Part shown: one piece after another, positions 28,675 to 38,529 of the stretch
Numbering within the stretch: position 1 is the first letter of the stretch
Layout: every line of letters begins with the position of its first letter
From: Paramoeba atlantica
Lineage: Eukaryota > Discosea
Reading direction: 5' to 3'
Length of the DNA stretch: 64,000 bases
Assembly (NCBI GenBank): GCA_977017575.1
Contig: CDRNVI010000067.1
Location: 1 to 64,000 of the forward strand
Notes under the pieces: generated by a model
Database searches by the model: none
Told to the model about the DNA's origin: nothing
Seen by the model: the letters and a program-made list of their open reading frames with translations, nothing else
Position numbers and translations under genes: made by a program

Positions 28675-29199
28675 ATGACCAACCCCCACGTCTTTTTCGA
28701 CATCTCCATCGGCGGCACCGCGGCCGGGCGTCTCGAGTTCGAACTCTACGCCGACGCCGTCCCGAAGACCGCAGAGAACTTCCGGGCCCTGTGCACCGGA
28801 GAGAAAGGATCCGGTCGCTCAGGCAAACCGCTGCATTTCAAAAACAGTGCCTTCCACCGCATCATCCCTGGATTTATGTGCCAAGGCGGGGACTTCACCG
28901 CGGGGAATGGCACCGGGGGAGAGTCCATCTATGGCGCGAAATTCGCCGATGAGAGCTTTGCCGGGAAAGCGGGCAAGCACACCGGGTTCGGGTGCCTCTC
29001 CATGGCCAATGCCGGCCCCAACACGAACGGGTCGCAGTTTTTTATATGCACCGCCCCGACGGACTGGTTGAACGGGAAGCACGTGGTGTTTGGCCAGCTG
29101 AAGTCTGGGGAGGGACTGCTGAAGCAGATGGAGGCGGAGGGCTCGCAGAGCGGGTCGACACGACGCCCGGTAGTGATTGCGGGATGTGGGCAGGTGTGA
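28675..29199 (+). CDS. CYPA: cyclophilin A-type peptidyl-prolyl isomerase
   Basis: The 174-residue protein is a single cyclophilin domain. Catalytic and cyclosporin-binding residues are all present: [16 protein letters not shown] (Arg, Phe, Met, Gln), [20 protein letters not shown] (Phe, Trp, His) and the [10 protein letters not shown] loop. Length and lack of a signal suggest the cytosolic form. It catalyses proline cis-trans isomerisation in protein folding. The start follows a CT-rich tract of about 30 bp. Codon third positions are mainly C at the beginning and G towards the end. Confidence 0.98.
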   Translation: MTNPHVFFDISIGGTAAGRLEFELYADAVPKTAENFRALCTGEKGSGRSGKPLHFKNSAFHRIIPGFMCQGGDFTAGNGTGGESIYGAKFADESFAGKAGKHTGFGCLSMANAGPNTNGSQFFICTAPTDWLNGKHVVFGQLKSGEGLLKQMEAEGSQSGSTRRPVVIAGCGQV

Positions 29200-29728
29200 A
29201 AAAAGGGATGAAGAAATGACGTAAAGGGAAAAAAGAAGAGAGTAAATAAATGTTTCTTTAAGTGTAAAAAAGTATTTTCTTTTTGTGCGGAGAAGAAAAA
29301 AGGAATAAAAAAGGAATAAAGTTTGCTGCCTTTAAACATTTCTTTTGTCAAATTTGATGCTCCGATTTTTTTTCGAAATGTTGTTTTGACGTAGGGTTTA
29401 GACTTGTAAGTAATATTCAGTGATAAGGTGAGAGTAGTTTAGGCCGAGAAACTATAGAAGTAGGACTGGTATTTTGGCTATACAGATTGTGGCACATTTG
29501 GAAAACGACACGAACTTTGGCAGATAGATCATCGGCAGATTGACTAGTAAATAGCTAAGTTATAGTACATTGTGGCGCATTGACGAAGGAAACATTTGGT
29601 TCATATATAAGTGAATGATCAGATTTTGGCTTCATAAGAGATATTCGAAATAGTTCAGAACTTTCCTATCTCAAAAAAGGCACGTTTTTTTATTAGTACG
29701 CTCCTTGTCTTTTTTTGATACTTAATTG
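29200..29728 (+). other. intergenic region after cyclophilin
   Basis: AT-rich, without recognisable gene or repeat. A TTTTTTTGATACTTAATTG stretch precedes the next start. Nothing further is seen. Confidence 0.4.
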
Positions 29729-30040
29729 ATGAAATTTAGAAATTACGTTCCCATTGACCCTTCTCTTGCGGACTTCGATTCCACCGAGGCGCAAACTGAA
29801 AGTGCTGAATCCCCAAATGAAGACAATGATCCCTACCGCCGTTTTTGTTCCTTTCTTGAAGACTGCTCGAAGGAAACTGCACAAGATTCTTTTTTGAAAG
29901 ACATTCTTGACTTTGGTGCTTTTTCTTCCACAGAAAGAGCTTTGCTGGGGGAAATGCATCACATTACAGAGACTTTGAAAAGTAATGAAAATGTGAGTGG
30001 TGGAAATTCTACCACCACACTGAAGGATTCAAACGTTTGA
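29729..30040 (+). CDS. small CCDC12/cwf18-like protein
   Basis: The 103-residue frame begins MKFRNYVPIDPSLADFD. The segment FRNYVPxDxxL is the most conserved motif of CCDC12/cwf18, a small component of the activated spliceosome. The rest is polar and acidic, with a CSFLEDCSKETAQDSF segment and a helical GEMHHITETLKSN that could be a shortened version of the family's C-terminal helix. The protein is shorter than most relatives and starts directly at the motif, so the match rests on about 12 residues. If true, the organism keeps part of a splicing apparatus although the genes here lack introns. Confidence 0.5.
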   Translation: MKFRNYVPIDPSLADFDSTEAQTESAESPNEDNDPYRRFCSFLEDCSKETAQDSFLKDILDFGAFSSTERALLGEMHHITETLKSNENVSGGNSTTTLKDSNV

Positions 30041-30164
30041 AAACGTATTTGGTGAGTGAAAAATTTTATTGCGTTACTTTGAGATAGAAGGGATCAATTT
30101 TTTTTTCCTTCTTTGTGTTATTAACTAAAATCGTTATTTGATTCACGTTTTTACACCACAAGTC

Positions 30165-30752
30165 ATGAACACTGAAGACGCTCCCACACCTTTGAGTCGC
30201 GCTGGACGAACGAGAGGCTGCCAATTTCCGCAAGAATTTGACATCATGCAATTTATTAAGAACGTCTCATGTGTCCACAGTTCATGGACGAATGAGGTTC
30301 CTGTTTGCAGTTGGGATGGAGTTGCGTGTAATAGGGATGGTAAAATCTCAGATATCGATTGGTCCGAGCGACTTTTAAAAGGCCGTTTTCAATGGTTATA
30401 TCTTCCTTCTTCCACTTTACAATTTTACGCCACAGGAAATTATCTATCTGGCAAGTTGCCTCTTGGCGCCCTGCCTCAGAATTTTCAAATTCTGAATATC
30501 GGTAAAAATGCCCATTTTGGGGAGCTTGACTTTACCCAACTTCCACCTTTAATGGATACCCTCTTTCTTTTTGAGAATTTTTTCACGGGTGTGGTTGATT
30601 TTTCAAAGCTTCCCTCTACACTCCGATTTCTTAATGTGAACGAGAATTCTGGACTTGAAGGAGTATTGAACCTATCAGAAATAGGAGATGATCTTTGCCT
30701 CTCAATAAAAGGAACACAGATTCGAATTGTCGTACCGGATTCTGAACAGTAG
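30165..30752 (+). CDS. leucine-rich-repeat protein, LRR family member 3
   Basis: From the ATG at 30165, 3 nt after an ACAAG sequence, the protein has 195 residues. It contains the family cap RGCQFPQEFDIMQFIKNV, a conserved Trp and the CSWDGVAC box (residues 48-55), followed by about five repeats such as LPQNFQILNIGKNAHFGELD and LPPLMDTLFLFENFFTGVVD. It ends with a TQIRIVV segment comparable to the end of members 2 and 4. No secretion or membrane signal is visible. Codons are AT-rich, unlike member 2. Confidence 0.8.
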   Translation: MNTEDAPTPLSRAGRTRGCQFPQEFDIMQFIKNVSCVHSSWTNEVPVCSWDGVACNRDGKISDIDWSERLLKGRFQWLYLPSSTLQFYATGNYLSGKLPLGALPQNFQILNIGKNAHFGELDFTQLPPLMDTLFLFENFFTGVVDFSKLPSTLRFLNVNENSGLEGVLNLSEIGDDLCLSIKGTQIRIVVPDSEQ

Positions 30753-31063
30753 AAATTCTCCCCAAAAATTGCACATAAATTTTAGAGCAATAAAAACGAC
30801 GCATTGCGTTAATCGCTGCATTGTTCTTACTCGACCTCTATATAAAAAAGTCCTAAAAGAATAACTAGAACGAACGGTTTGCCATTTTGTTCTCTTCCTG
30901 CCAAATTCCCAATAAAGATTTTTTTTAGATTCCTTCCTTGAAGGATTAGAAAAAAATTATCTCCCATGCTCATTTTTATTGCTTGCGATGCAATAAAAAA
31001 GTATCGAAACCGTTTTTTAAAACCTAGCTCAATCCATTTCTTCACATCTTTTCTCACATCACC
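30753..31063 (+). other. intergenic region before the LisH gene
   Basis: AT-rich. A pyrimidine-rich leader with AACCTAG at about 31026 precedes the start at 31064. Nothing else is recognised. Confidence 0.4.
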
Positions 31064-32932
31064 ATGTCTACCCCCGCGGACGTCACCACACCTCTCAGAC
31101 CCACACCAACCCAAATTCCTCCCAATTCACTTCCCCTTAACTCCCCGATAGCAGCCACGGAAGCCCCCACTCACCCCTTCCCCCCTGTATTGTACTATCC
31201 CCTCCCCACGACCACGCTGCCTCCCTTTTCAGCTCCTCCGCATACAAGTGCGTTTTCCCCATTTCCGCTATCGATGCCTCAGGGATTTTATCCACAAGGA
31301 AATTTTGTTCCCGATGCTCGTTGGCTATATCCCATGATGTCTTCCGCTTCGTCAAGTCTCTTACCCGCACAGGAACCTGAAAAATTAGTTTCGCAAAATG
31401 CTTCACATTCCCGTTCTGTTGCGCTGGAAAGTTTTATTTTGGATTATTTACATCGCAATGGGCTTGAAAAAGCCCATGCGTTGTGTACGGAGAGCTTTCA
31501 CACGGAAGAAAAAAATAGACAACCCTCGAGTGTGGAAAAGCCGCTAGGGCCTTCACATTCCGCAAAGGGATCGCGAGAGCTCGATACGGAATCCTTGGCT
31601 GTTTCGCCGAGAAAAGGAAAGAAGAAGGCAGTCCAAATAACCGACGACGATAAGGAAAATCAGAAATCGGGGATCACGTCAAAGGAAGAAACATTGAAAT
31701 CATTTGGTTTATCCAGTGCCGCGGTATCAGGTAAAAGGGAGATTCAACCGGAAAATGATTTGTCAACAGCAATGGAAGTTGCACCTCAATTGCTAGGGAC
31801 ACACAAGACTAAGAAATCTCGTGATTCAGAAAGAATGAAAGATAAAAAAAAGCCACAAAAACAAAAAGATGAGATACCCCAGGTAAGTGGACATGCGTCG
31901 CACACCACGAAGACTATGAAATCACATTCTCCAAAATCTGCCAAAGCGACAGATGCTGAAACAAAAGCAAAACCAAAGGACATGGAGGTGAAATCAAAGC
32001 ATTCTGAGCTCAGCCCCTCAGAAGAAGATTCTATTCCCTTTGTACAATGGGAAAAAGCCCAGAACTTGCAGGCAACTTGGAAGGTGCTCCACAAAAAAGA
32101 TGATGTCAGAGCTTCCGAGGACAATATTATCAGCAATGTTGAGGCGACGTCAAATTCAACCGGATGGAATTGCTTATTACCCGCAGATGTTTCTGCATCG
32201 GCCGAAGAGGTGAAAAAGAAAAAATCTAAAAACAAAGAAAGACAAGAAAACGCCTTGAGGCCTCGAACGGATATTATAATTCTCCAAGAGCAAGAAACAG
32301 CGAGCAAGAACGTTAAAAATTCAGTGATTGATAAATTCTTTTCTCCCTCTAAAAAGCCTCAGATCGCCGCCCAGCCTTCGTATGCTGAGTCTCCCGTTGA
32401 GAGAAAATCCTCCAAAGAAAAATCAAAATCAACAAAGCGCGATAGAAAACAGGGAAACCTTGAGACATCCGCCTCTAAATTACTTCTCGACGCCTCCCCG
32501 GTAGTTCTACCATCCAAGCATACAAAGAAATCGCGCATCAAAACGGGTGTCACTTTACCAGATCCAGTGGGACTTAACTCAACACCGTCAACAAACGAAA
32601 AGCTTCCTGCAACCCGCGAAAAAGTAGAAACAAGAAATATTTCTCCCCGCAAAGCCCTGCGATTGGGTACAAAGCAAATCACTGAGGCGGTTCAGCGTAA
32701 ATTCCAAGAGAGCACAAAACGCGCAGGACGTTCTTCCTCAACACCCGAGGGCACGAGGCCTGACCGTTTATCAAACACAAAAACCCAGCCTACTTCAGGC
32801 GCACCTCAAGGGTTTTATTTAGCTGGGGAGTCAGATGGGACGGATAGTTCTGAGTGCACATCCGATTCGGACTTGAGCTCCGATGGATCGCTTTTATTTC
32901 AAAGTCACCACGTTCAAAAAATCAAAAAATGA
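31064..32932 (+). CDS. LisH-domain, Lys/Ser-rich protein
   Basis: The 622-residue protein has a Pro/Thr-rich N-terminus of about 110 residues, a LisH-like helix pair at about 118-150 (ALESFILDYLHRNGLEKAHA) and a long disordered, Lys/Ser/Glu-rich region with many SPxK-like and KKSR words. A short conserved-looking island is SIPFVQWEKAQNLQATWKVL. The C-terminus is acidic and Ser-rich before a basic tail. A LisH helix followed by charged low complexity is the plan of nucleolar Nopp140/NOLC1, but its diagnostic C-terminal domain is not evident. A nuclear scaffolding role is an inference. The intact frame and its place among + strand genes support a real gene. Confidence 0.65.
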   Translation: MSTPADVTTPLRPTPTQIPPNSLPLNSPIAATEAPTHPFPPVLYYPLPTTTLPPFSAPPHTSAFSPFPLSMPQGFYPQGNFVPDARWLYPMMSSASSSLLPAQEPEKLVSQNASHSRSVALESFILDYLHRNGLEKAHALCTESFHTEEKNRQPSSVEKPLGPSHSAKGSRELDTESLAVSPRKGKKKAVQITDDDKENQKSGITSKEETLKSFGLSSAAVSGKREIQPENDLSTAMEVAPQLLGTHKTKKSRDSERMKDKKKPQKQKDEIPQVSGHASHTTKTMKSHSPKSAKATDAETKAKPKDMEVKSKHSELSPSEEDSIPFVQWEKAQNLQATWKVLHKKDDVRASEDNIISNVEATSNSTGWNCLLPADVSASAEEVKKKKSKNKERQENALRPRTDIIILQEQETASKNVKNSVIDKFFSPSKKPQIAAQPSYAESPVERKSSKEKSKSTKRDRKQGNLETSASKLLLDASPVVLPSKHTKKSRIKTGVTLPDPVGLNSTPSTNEKLPATREKVETRNISPRKALRLGTKQITEAVQRKFQESTKRAGRSSSTPEGTRPDRLSNTKTQPTSGAPQGFYLAGESDGTDSSECTSDSDLSSDGSLLFQSHHVQKIKK

Positions 32933-33110
32933 TCAGGTGTGTTTTCTGTGTTTCATGCTTCAATTCTTTGTTTAAGCCATTCACTAGGCATTATTCTGTT
33001 TATGTAACATTGTTCCTTAGCTTTTAGAAGTTTTCTGTGGATCTTTCCATTAGATATATTTGAGCTTGTAAGCATTCTTCCGAATTTTTGCGCGTTGTAA
33101 TGCTCGTTTA

Positions 33111-33212
33111 GAAGTTTCGTTAAACCTGGTGGTTGTTTTCAATGGTAAGTTCACCGGCATTGTCTGCACGTTGCACAAAGCTACCGTTGTATTTAACGAA
33201 AAGCCTAAAAAA
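33111..33212. repeat. fold-back segment F, copy 2
   Basis: Arms GTTTCGTTAAACCTGGTGG and its inverse ending TTTAACGAAAAGCCTAAAA enclose about 40 bp. It is more diverged than the other copies and lies directly before the LINE. Confidence 0.65.
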
Positions 33213-33217
33213 TGGAC

Positions 33218-36200
33218 ACATGAGGGGCTGCGGGTATGATCTCACGTGATCTCGTTTTGACATCGTCCAACCGCCCTCCCGAGCCAAATCCGCTCCCGGA
33301 GATCTCGCGGAAGGAGAAGTTGTCCATAGCGACCCTGAATGTGACCTCATTAAAATTAGAGGGGGGGGATTTGTTTTCTATTCGATCGTGTGTCCGATTG
33401 AAGGAAATATTGAACCTTATGAGTAGCAAGAGGATTCACATACTGGGGTTGCAGGAAACGAGGTTCCGTTTTGATTCTCGTCTCTTTGGTGAGATTCTAC
33501 GTCAGCAAACGGAGGACACCGGCGTTACGTATTACTTATATTTTTCCTCAGCAACGTCCGACCGTTCTTACAACGGAATGGCGCTCGTTAGTACTTTTCC
33601 ATTGGAAAAGGTGCGGGTTATCTCAGAACGGATTATGACTGCACAGTTTCCTTGGGAAAACGGGAACGCTACACTATTCAATGTGTACGGTCCCATTAGG
33701 GATTCTTCTAAGGAAATGAAATCTACCTTCGACGCTTCTTTAAGAAAGGCCGTTCGCGATCTTGAATCCACGAACCCCCAACGACCTACGATCTTAATTG
33801 GAGATTTTAATTCCCCTTTAACGCTGGTCAACAAAACTGCTGAAGACAAAGCAGCTGTAGCTCGATTTCGCGCCTTACTTGTAGACGTTGGTTGCAAGTC
33901 TGCCCACACTCTCTCACCAAGCTCTCGAAAGTGGACTTGTAAACTTCCCAATGGCGCTGAGAGACAATTAGATCATATTATAATTTCCAATCGATACGCG
34001 TCAGCAATACAACATCATAAAGTTTTACTTGCTCCTTTCCCAACGCAGCACTGCTCGGTTGTCACCCGTCTCAAGATTAAGTGGAAAGCGCATGAAACAC
34101 AACCTGGCAATCATTTGCCATGGTACAACCTAAAATCAGAAAATATTTGCAAGGAATTCAATAAATGTACCCAACAAGCTGTTTTCAAAGTAATCGGAGA
34201 GGGAAGACCCGACCCGTGGGAGGTTTTATCAGAGGGGATACTATATGCGGCACAGAAAACACTTCCGGATTTCGATGCACCAAGTGACTTAAGTAAATCC
34301 AATGGGCAACGAGAAGAAACAAACAAACAAGAGGAAATATTATCACTCAGCGCCCTGTACAAATCTAGTCGAAATGCGCATACATTCAAAGGTCTTGTAG
34401 ACAAGAGCCGTGAGCAAATTGAGGACACAATTGAAGCTGAATGTGCAATTCTCCAAGAAAAACTACGGAAAAACCATTCCAGCCCTTGGAGATTCATTCG
34501 CGAAATATGCGGAATGAGGAAAACAGTTTTTAATTATTGCGCAGGTCAATCAAACCGGAAACGACTAGCAGCCGTTAAGGACTTCTTCTCTAAAATTGCT
34601 AACCGAGGTGTTGGAGACACAAAAGTTGAATTTGATGAGGCCAAAAACTTTGAAGGAGAAATCATGGATTCACCTTTCACAGAAGATGAACTTGCATGCG
34701 CTGCGCGTAGACTTAAACGAGGAAAAGCTCCAGGACTCGACGAGATACCAGCGGAAGCGTACATATCCATACTCGAAGAAAATTCTTTACGCCATCTCCT
34801 TCTTGGAATCATCAACAAAGCCCTTGAAACGGGAAAGACGCACCATCTCTGGAAAACCGTTCTGCAAGTCCCCGTACCGAAAAAAAGTGATCTTTCCGAG
34901 CTGCGGAATTGGCGCCCAATATGTCTTGTCAACGTTATCCTCAAGCTAATTAACGGTATGATTTTGAATCGTATTCGGCCCTCGACCGAGCGAGTTCTAC
35001 GGGAAAATCAATATGGTTTCCGCCCGGAGAGGTCCACCTGTGGAGCCCAAATTATTCTCAATGAAATCCTCACGAAATCAAGACGGAATCGAAGTCACGA
35101 AAATGTCATGATTGCTTTCATCGACTTCGCGAGTGCCTTTCCATCGCTTTCACACTCATCTATCAGGGCAGCGTTACATTCGTTCCACGTAGGACCTCGA
35201 ATGACAACCCTTGCAATGTCGGCCTACGAGGGCTTAGAGGCCATTGTACGTACCCCGTTTGGGAAAACCAGCTCCTTTCCTATTACCTCGGGTATTTTGC
35301 AAGGGGATGTGCTGGCTCCGTATTTATTTATCATGGTTCTCGATCGCATCCTTCACGCGGCATTGAAAATTAAAGATGATGGACTAACGCTGAGCTCCGC
35401 CGGAACCAGAAAACGTGGATATAAATCAACACGAGTGACTGATATTGATTACGCTGATGATTTGATCCTGTTTTCCGACTCCAAACGTTCATTAGAAAGG
35501 ATGGTCGACAGCGTCGCTACTGAAGCATCCAAAGCTAATTTGAGTATAGCCGCTGGTGTCAACAAAACGGCATGGATGTCCATCTCGAAGAATGAGAATA
35601 AGGATGGCGATCTCCTTTCATCAACTTGTGGGAACATTCCGAAAGTAAAATCGTACCGCCATCTGGGGCATGTTCAGCATGAAACCGAGCCTAAATTAAC
35701 ATTAACCGACAGATTACGTTTGACGTGGGCGTGTTTTAGCAAACTACGAGGTATTTGGATCTCGCCTCTTCGCGTAAAGGCTAAGCTTCGAATTTTTGAC
35801 ACCCTTGTCTATCCCATACTAAACTACGGTACGTCATCCATGGTGATATCGGCATCGCAGGTGAGAAACGTTGAAGTACAAGTAAACAACATGAGGCGCA
35901 TCGTGTGTGACGCCGTAGGAGTTGATGAGAATGGGCATTGTTATCCTATTGAATCTCTGTACCACAACACGCTACATTTCAATACAATACATCGTATTAA
36001 TCGGGCGCGCCTTGTGGGTCACCAAATTAGGCACTCTGAGATCTACCGCTCTTTAGTAGGATGGGGCTCCCGGGAAAAGGCGAGATTTCCATCGCCTTCC
36101 GAAGCATGCGCACAAGACCTTGGGATTGAGATGGAAGAAATGCTTGTATATGCCTCTGATCGCGCACACTGGGCCAAATTAATTGAAAACCTCTCAGAGA

Positions 36201-37320
36201 GACTCGAGCCCTCAGAGTCTTATATTGGCTACAAAAGTCCTAAATGGAAACTAGCATACAAAAACGCTTTAAAAGAAACAGTGTGTAATAAATTACAATT
36301 TATCGAAGAAGGGGAAACCCCTTTTCCTGTAAAACCAGAGGAAATGCATGCGTACGTGAATGCTTCTATCTCCGATGATACGGACACAAGGGTAAAGGTA
36401 GCAGTTGGATGTGTAATAGTAAACGCAGAGAAGCATGAAAGTTTTTCGTCCTCCCTATCCTACCTGGAAACCAAATCTCCTGAAAGAGCCGAAATTCACG
36501 CTGCCCTATTTGGTTTGAGTAAACTAAAAGAAGTTGAAAATGTTGTTGTACACACAGATTCGTATTATGTGTGGAATTTTGTAAATATGCGCCGAAGGAA
36601 AGATCGACTGGTTGGTTTTGAAGGATCGAATTCCGATCTGCTTAGTTTTCTGGATAGTTTTATTCGATCAGCGCATTGTCAGGGGAGAACCATCACCTTT
36701 ATTAAGGTCCGAGGCCATTGTGGGAATAAATGGAATGAAGAAGCGGATACCTTAAGTAAAAAGCTCGTTAGTTCGGAACCTATTTCTAAACGAAGAAAAA
36801 ACCTGAACCGAGGAAATGAATCGGCCCACTCCGAATATGAGTGGATAGCGTGCCTTAAAACAATAGAAAAGAAAACCACGAACCCAACCCGTGAGGAGCG
36901 TCGGATGCGGCGTAAGAGAAAAGGTAAGTTACTAGACACCGCGTCTTCGCTTGCTAACGCAGAATTTGAACAAAGCGAAAAGAAACATTTCCGAACATCC
37001 AACCTGTAAACTCAGTGGTGTACTCAAAACGAAAGTAATGGAAAAATATATCTACCAATAGGGCGCACGATGGTGTGGGAATCAAATTCTATTAGTTCTA
37101 GTTTTAGGAGCATATATTTAGTGAAGCTTGAACAGTTTCTCAACTGAAGGGTAATGCCTTCAGTGTTGTGTGTGTGTGTGTGTGATCTCGCGTGATCTCA
37201 AGTGATCTCTTTTTGGGCCTCACTCGCAGCTCCTCACATGTGTGAGATGTTGTGGGTAACGAGCAAACTGAGATCACGCAAGCTTAAGTGTGACACCCAC
37301 AACCCTTCATATGTCTACCA
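33218..37320 (+). mobile_element. non-LTR retrotransposon (LINE) with one intact reading frame
   Basis: The element carries a single 1257-codon frame (33236-37009). The 5' boundary is set near 33218 at ACATGAGGGGCTGCGGGT, only 18 bp before the ATG. A 3' region of about 300 bp holds a GT microsatellite (37163-37183) and several GTGATCTC words that also occur at the start (33238-33256). No poly(A) tail or clear target duplication was found, so the 3' end is approximate. The endonuclease-RT-RNase H order with a single frame recalls the I and Ingi groups. Confidence 0.8.
33236..37009 (+). CDS. LINE polyprotein: endonuclease, reverse transcriptase, RNase H
   Basis: The APE-type endonuclease spans about residues 30-285 (IATLNVTSL, LGLQETRF, LIGDFNSPL, QLDHIIIS, TQHCSVV). 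The last motif has Gln where most endonucleases of the family have Asp. Reverse transcriptase follows (about 480-860): RGKAPGLDEIPAE, NWRPICLVNVILKL, NQYGFRPERSTCGAQ, GILQGDVLAPYLF and the catalytic DIDYADDLILFSD. RNase H lies at about 1035-1180: SPERAEIHAALFGL, VVHTDSYYVWN and VRGHCGNKWNEEAD; the usual first Asp is replaced in HAYVNAS. There is no stop or shift over 3.77 kb, which suggests recent activity. It reverse-transcribes its own RNA at a nicked target. Confidence 0.9.
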   Translation: MISRDLVLTSSNRPPEPNPLPEISRKEKLSIATLNVTSLKLEGGDLFSIRSCVRLKEILNLMSSKRIHILGLQETRFRFDSRLFGEILRQQTEDTGVTYYLYFSSATSDRSYNGMALVSTFPLEKVRVISERIMTAQFPWENGNATLFNVYGPIRDSSKEMKSTFDASLRKAVRDLESTNPQRPTILIGDFNSPLTLVNKTAEDKAAVARFRALLVDVGCKSAHTLSPSSRKWTCKLPNGAERQLDHIIISNRYASAIQHHKVLLAPFPTQHCSVVTRLKIKWKAHETQPGNHLPWYNLKSENICKEFNKCTQQAVFKVIGEGRPDPWEVLSEGILYAAQKTLPDFDAPSDLSKSNGQREETNKQEEILSLSALYKSSRNAHTFKGLVDKSREQIEDTIEAECAILQEKLRKNHSSPWRFIREICGMRKTVFNYCAGQSNRKRLAAVKDFFSKIANRGVGDTKVEFDEAKNFEGEIMDSPFTEDELACAARRLKRGKAPGLDEIPAEAYISILEENSLRHLLLGIINKALETGKTHHLWKTVLQVPVPKKSDLSELRNWRPICLVNVILKLINGMILNRIRPSTERVLRENQYGFRPERSTCGAQIILNEILTKSRRNRSHENVMIAFIDFASAFPSLSHSSIRAALHSFHVGPRMTTLAMSAYEGLEAIVRTPFGKTSSFPITSGILQGDVLAPYLFIMVLDRILHAALKIKDDGLTLSSAGTRKRGYKSTRVTDIDYADDLILFSDSKRSLERMVDSVATEASKANLSIAAGVNKTAWMSISKNENKDGDLLSSTCGNIPKVKSYRHLGHVQHETEPKLTLTDRLRLTWACFSKLRGIWISPLRVKAKLRIFDTLVYPILNYGTSSMVISASQVRNVEVQVNNMRRIVCDAVGVDENGHCYPIESLYHNTLHFNTIHRINRARLVGHQIRHSEIYRSLVGWGSREKARFPSPSEACAQDLGIEMEEMLVYASDRAHWAKLIENLSERLEPSESYIGYKSPKWKLAYKNALKETVCNKLQFIEEGETPFPVKPEEMHAYVNASISDDTDTRVKVAVGCVIVNAEKHESFSSSLSYLETKSPERAEIHAALFGLSKLKEVENVVVHTDSYYVWNFVNMRRRKDRLVGFEGSNSDLLSFLDSFIRSAHCQGRTITFIKVRGHCGNKWNEEADTLSKKLVSSEPISKRRKNLNRGNESAHSEYEWIACLKTIEKKTTNPTREERRMRRKRKGKLLDTASSLANAEFEQSEKKHFRTSNL

Positions 37321-37690
37321 AGAACTGTCTTTTCTGGACGAAAAGATCTGCCATGTATGAGACGGAATTGTAGTCAAATTTTATATTTCGTTCTATTTTT
37401 GTATCCTCTTAGGTAGATATAGTACAACTGATTATTCATAATCCTTTGCAAATTTGTGCTTGTCTGAAGTCGCCTTCGTTCAACGAATAGTCAACGACGT
37501 TGACTCTAATTTTTACGCGGTTCGTGTTTTTTTCCCTGCAGTAGAAAATCACAAGAAAGCTTTTTCCTTTAGCACACTGCAGATACTTCCTGCAGTAGCT
37601 CGCACCACTCACGCCCAGGGAAGGTGCGCGGAGCACAACTACCGCGAGAATATGACTTAACACATTTTCTGGAGGGCACTGATACTCTTA
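37010..37690 (+). other. LINE 3' region and flank
   Basis: Holds the GT microsatellite, repeated GTGATCTC words and, at 37216-37240 and 37297-37317, inverse-oriented variants of the ACATGAGGGGCTGCGGGT sequence from the LINE 5' end. From about 37330 on I see no feature apart from short ORFs without similarity. Confidence 0.4.
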
Positions 37691-37869
37691 ACCTTTTATG
37701 TATGTCCGTTTCCGGCTGGCGCTAGGGCCGGATACTCTTCTTTCCGTTGAAGAGGGGCCGCCGCTCCGCACACCCGTGCAGCGCGTCAGACGCGCCGAAT
37801 GCCCCCGCTGGATGGACGGCGAGGAGAGCCTCTCAACGACGCTGCGTAGCCGAAAGGCTTCTTGCAGCC

Positions 37870-38122
37870 TCTCAACGAGTGGATTGGCTCGGGAGGGTGG
37901 TTGGAGTGGGGAGGGGGTGTTTGAGGGGGTGGGGGTCGCTGGGCTGGGTGAGGGTGGTTGCGCGGGAGCGAATGGCGTAGTTGCGGGGTTGTCTGGACAG
38001 AAAATCAAAGCACCCATGAGCAAAAAAGTTCTTTTCCCACCAAAAAAGCATACCCCCCCCAGTAACAGAGATTTGACCATTTGGGTCCAAAATCGATTCT
38101 ATTACTGGGGGGTATACGGTAA
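37870..38122. repeat. single-unit copy of repeat H
   Basis: The order GGATTGGCTCGGGAGGGTGG, a G-rich stretch, AATGGCGTAGTTGCGGGG, AGCATACCCCCCCCAGTAAC and GTCCAAAATCGATTCTATTA matches one unit of the array at 6.4-7.0 kb. The right end GGGGGGTATACGG is the inverse of that array's left end. The GC-rich sequence before it (37690-37870) encodes no recognisable protein. Confidence 0.7.
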
Positions 38123-38529
38123 TAAAGAAGAAAAAGTTGGAAGAAAAAAATATAAAAGGGGGCCCCGGTGGTCCAAAATGGGGCGTCTAGGGGGGGGGGG
38201 TCTATGGGGGTTGTCCATGGGGGAGTGGTTCATGGGGGGGAGTCCATGGGGGGGTCCAGGGGGAGATCTAGGGGGAGAAGTTTACATGTCTGGAGGCAAG
38301 GCCCAACTCGCGTAGCCCACGTCCGGAGGCAAAAGCCCCTGTTTGCGAGGAAGGCTAAACTGTGAGCGAAGCCCACATCTAGAGGCAAAAGCCCCCGTTT
38401 GCGAGAAGGGCCCAACTGTGAGCGTAGCCCTGGGGCATAATTATACTTTTTGGCGACCTGCGTCGAACCCATGTCTGCCACTTCCGCAGGATTGTGTATT
38501 ATTTAGCGTCAGAACCTGGCAACAATTTA
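38123..38529 (-). repeat. G-rich part of repeat X, inverted, plus three related short units
   Basis: TATAAAAGGGGGCCCCGGTG and a run of GGTCCATGGGG words to 38280 are the inverse of the block at 59.22-59.31 kb. From 38285 to 38440 the word GAGGCAAAAGCCCC recurs with AAGCCCACATC-type spacers two to three times, at a period near 65 bp. No gene is seen. Confidence 0.55.
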
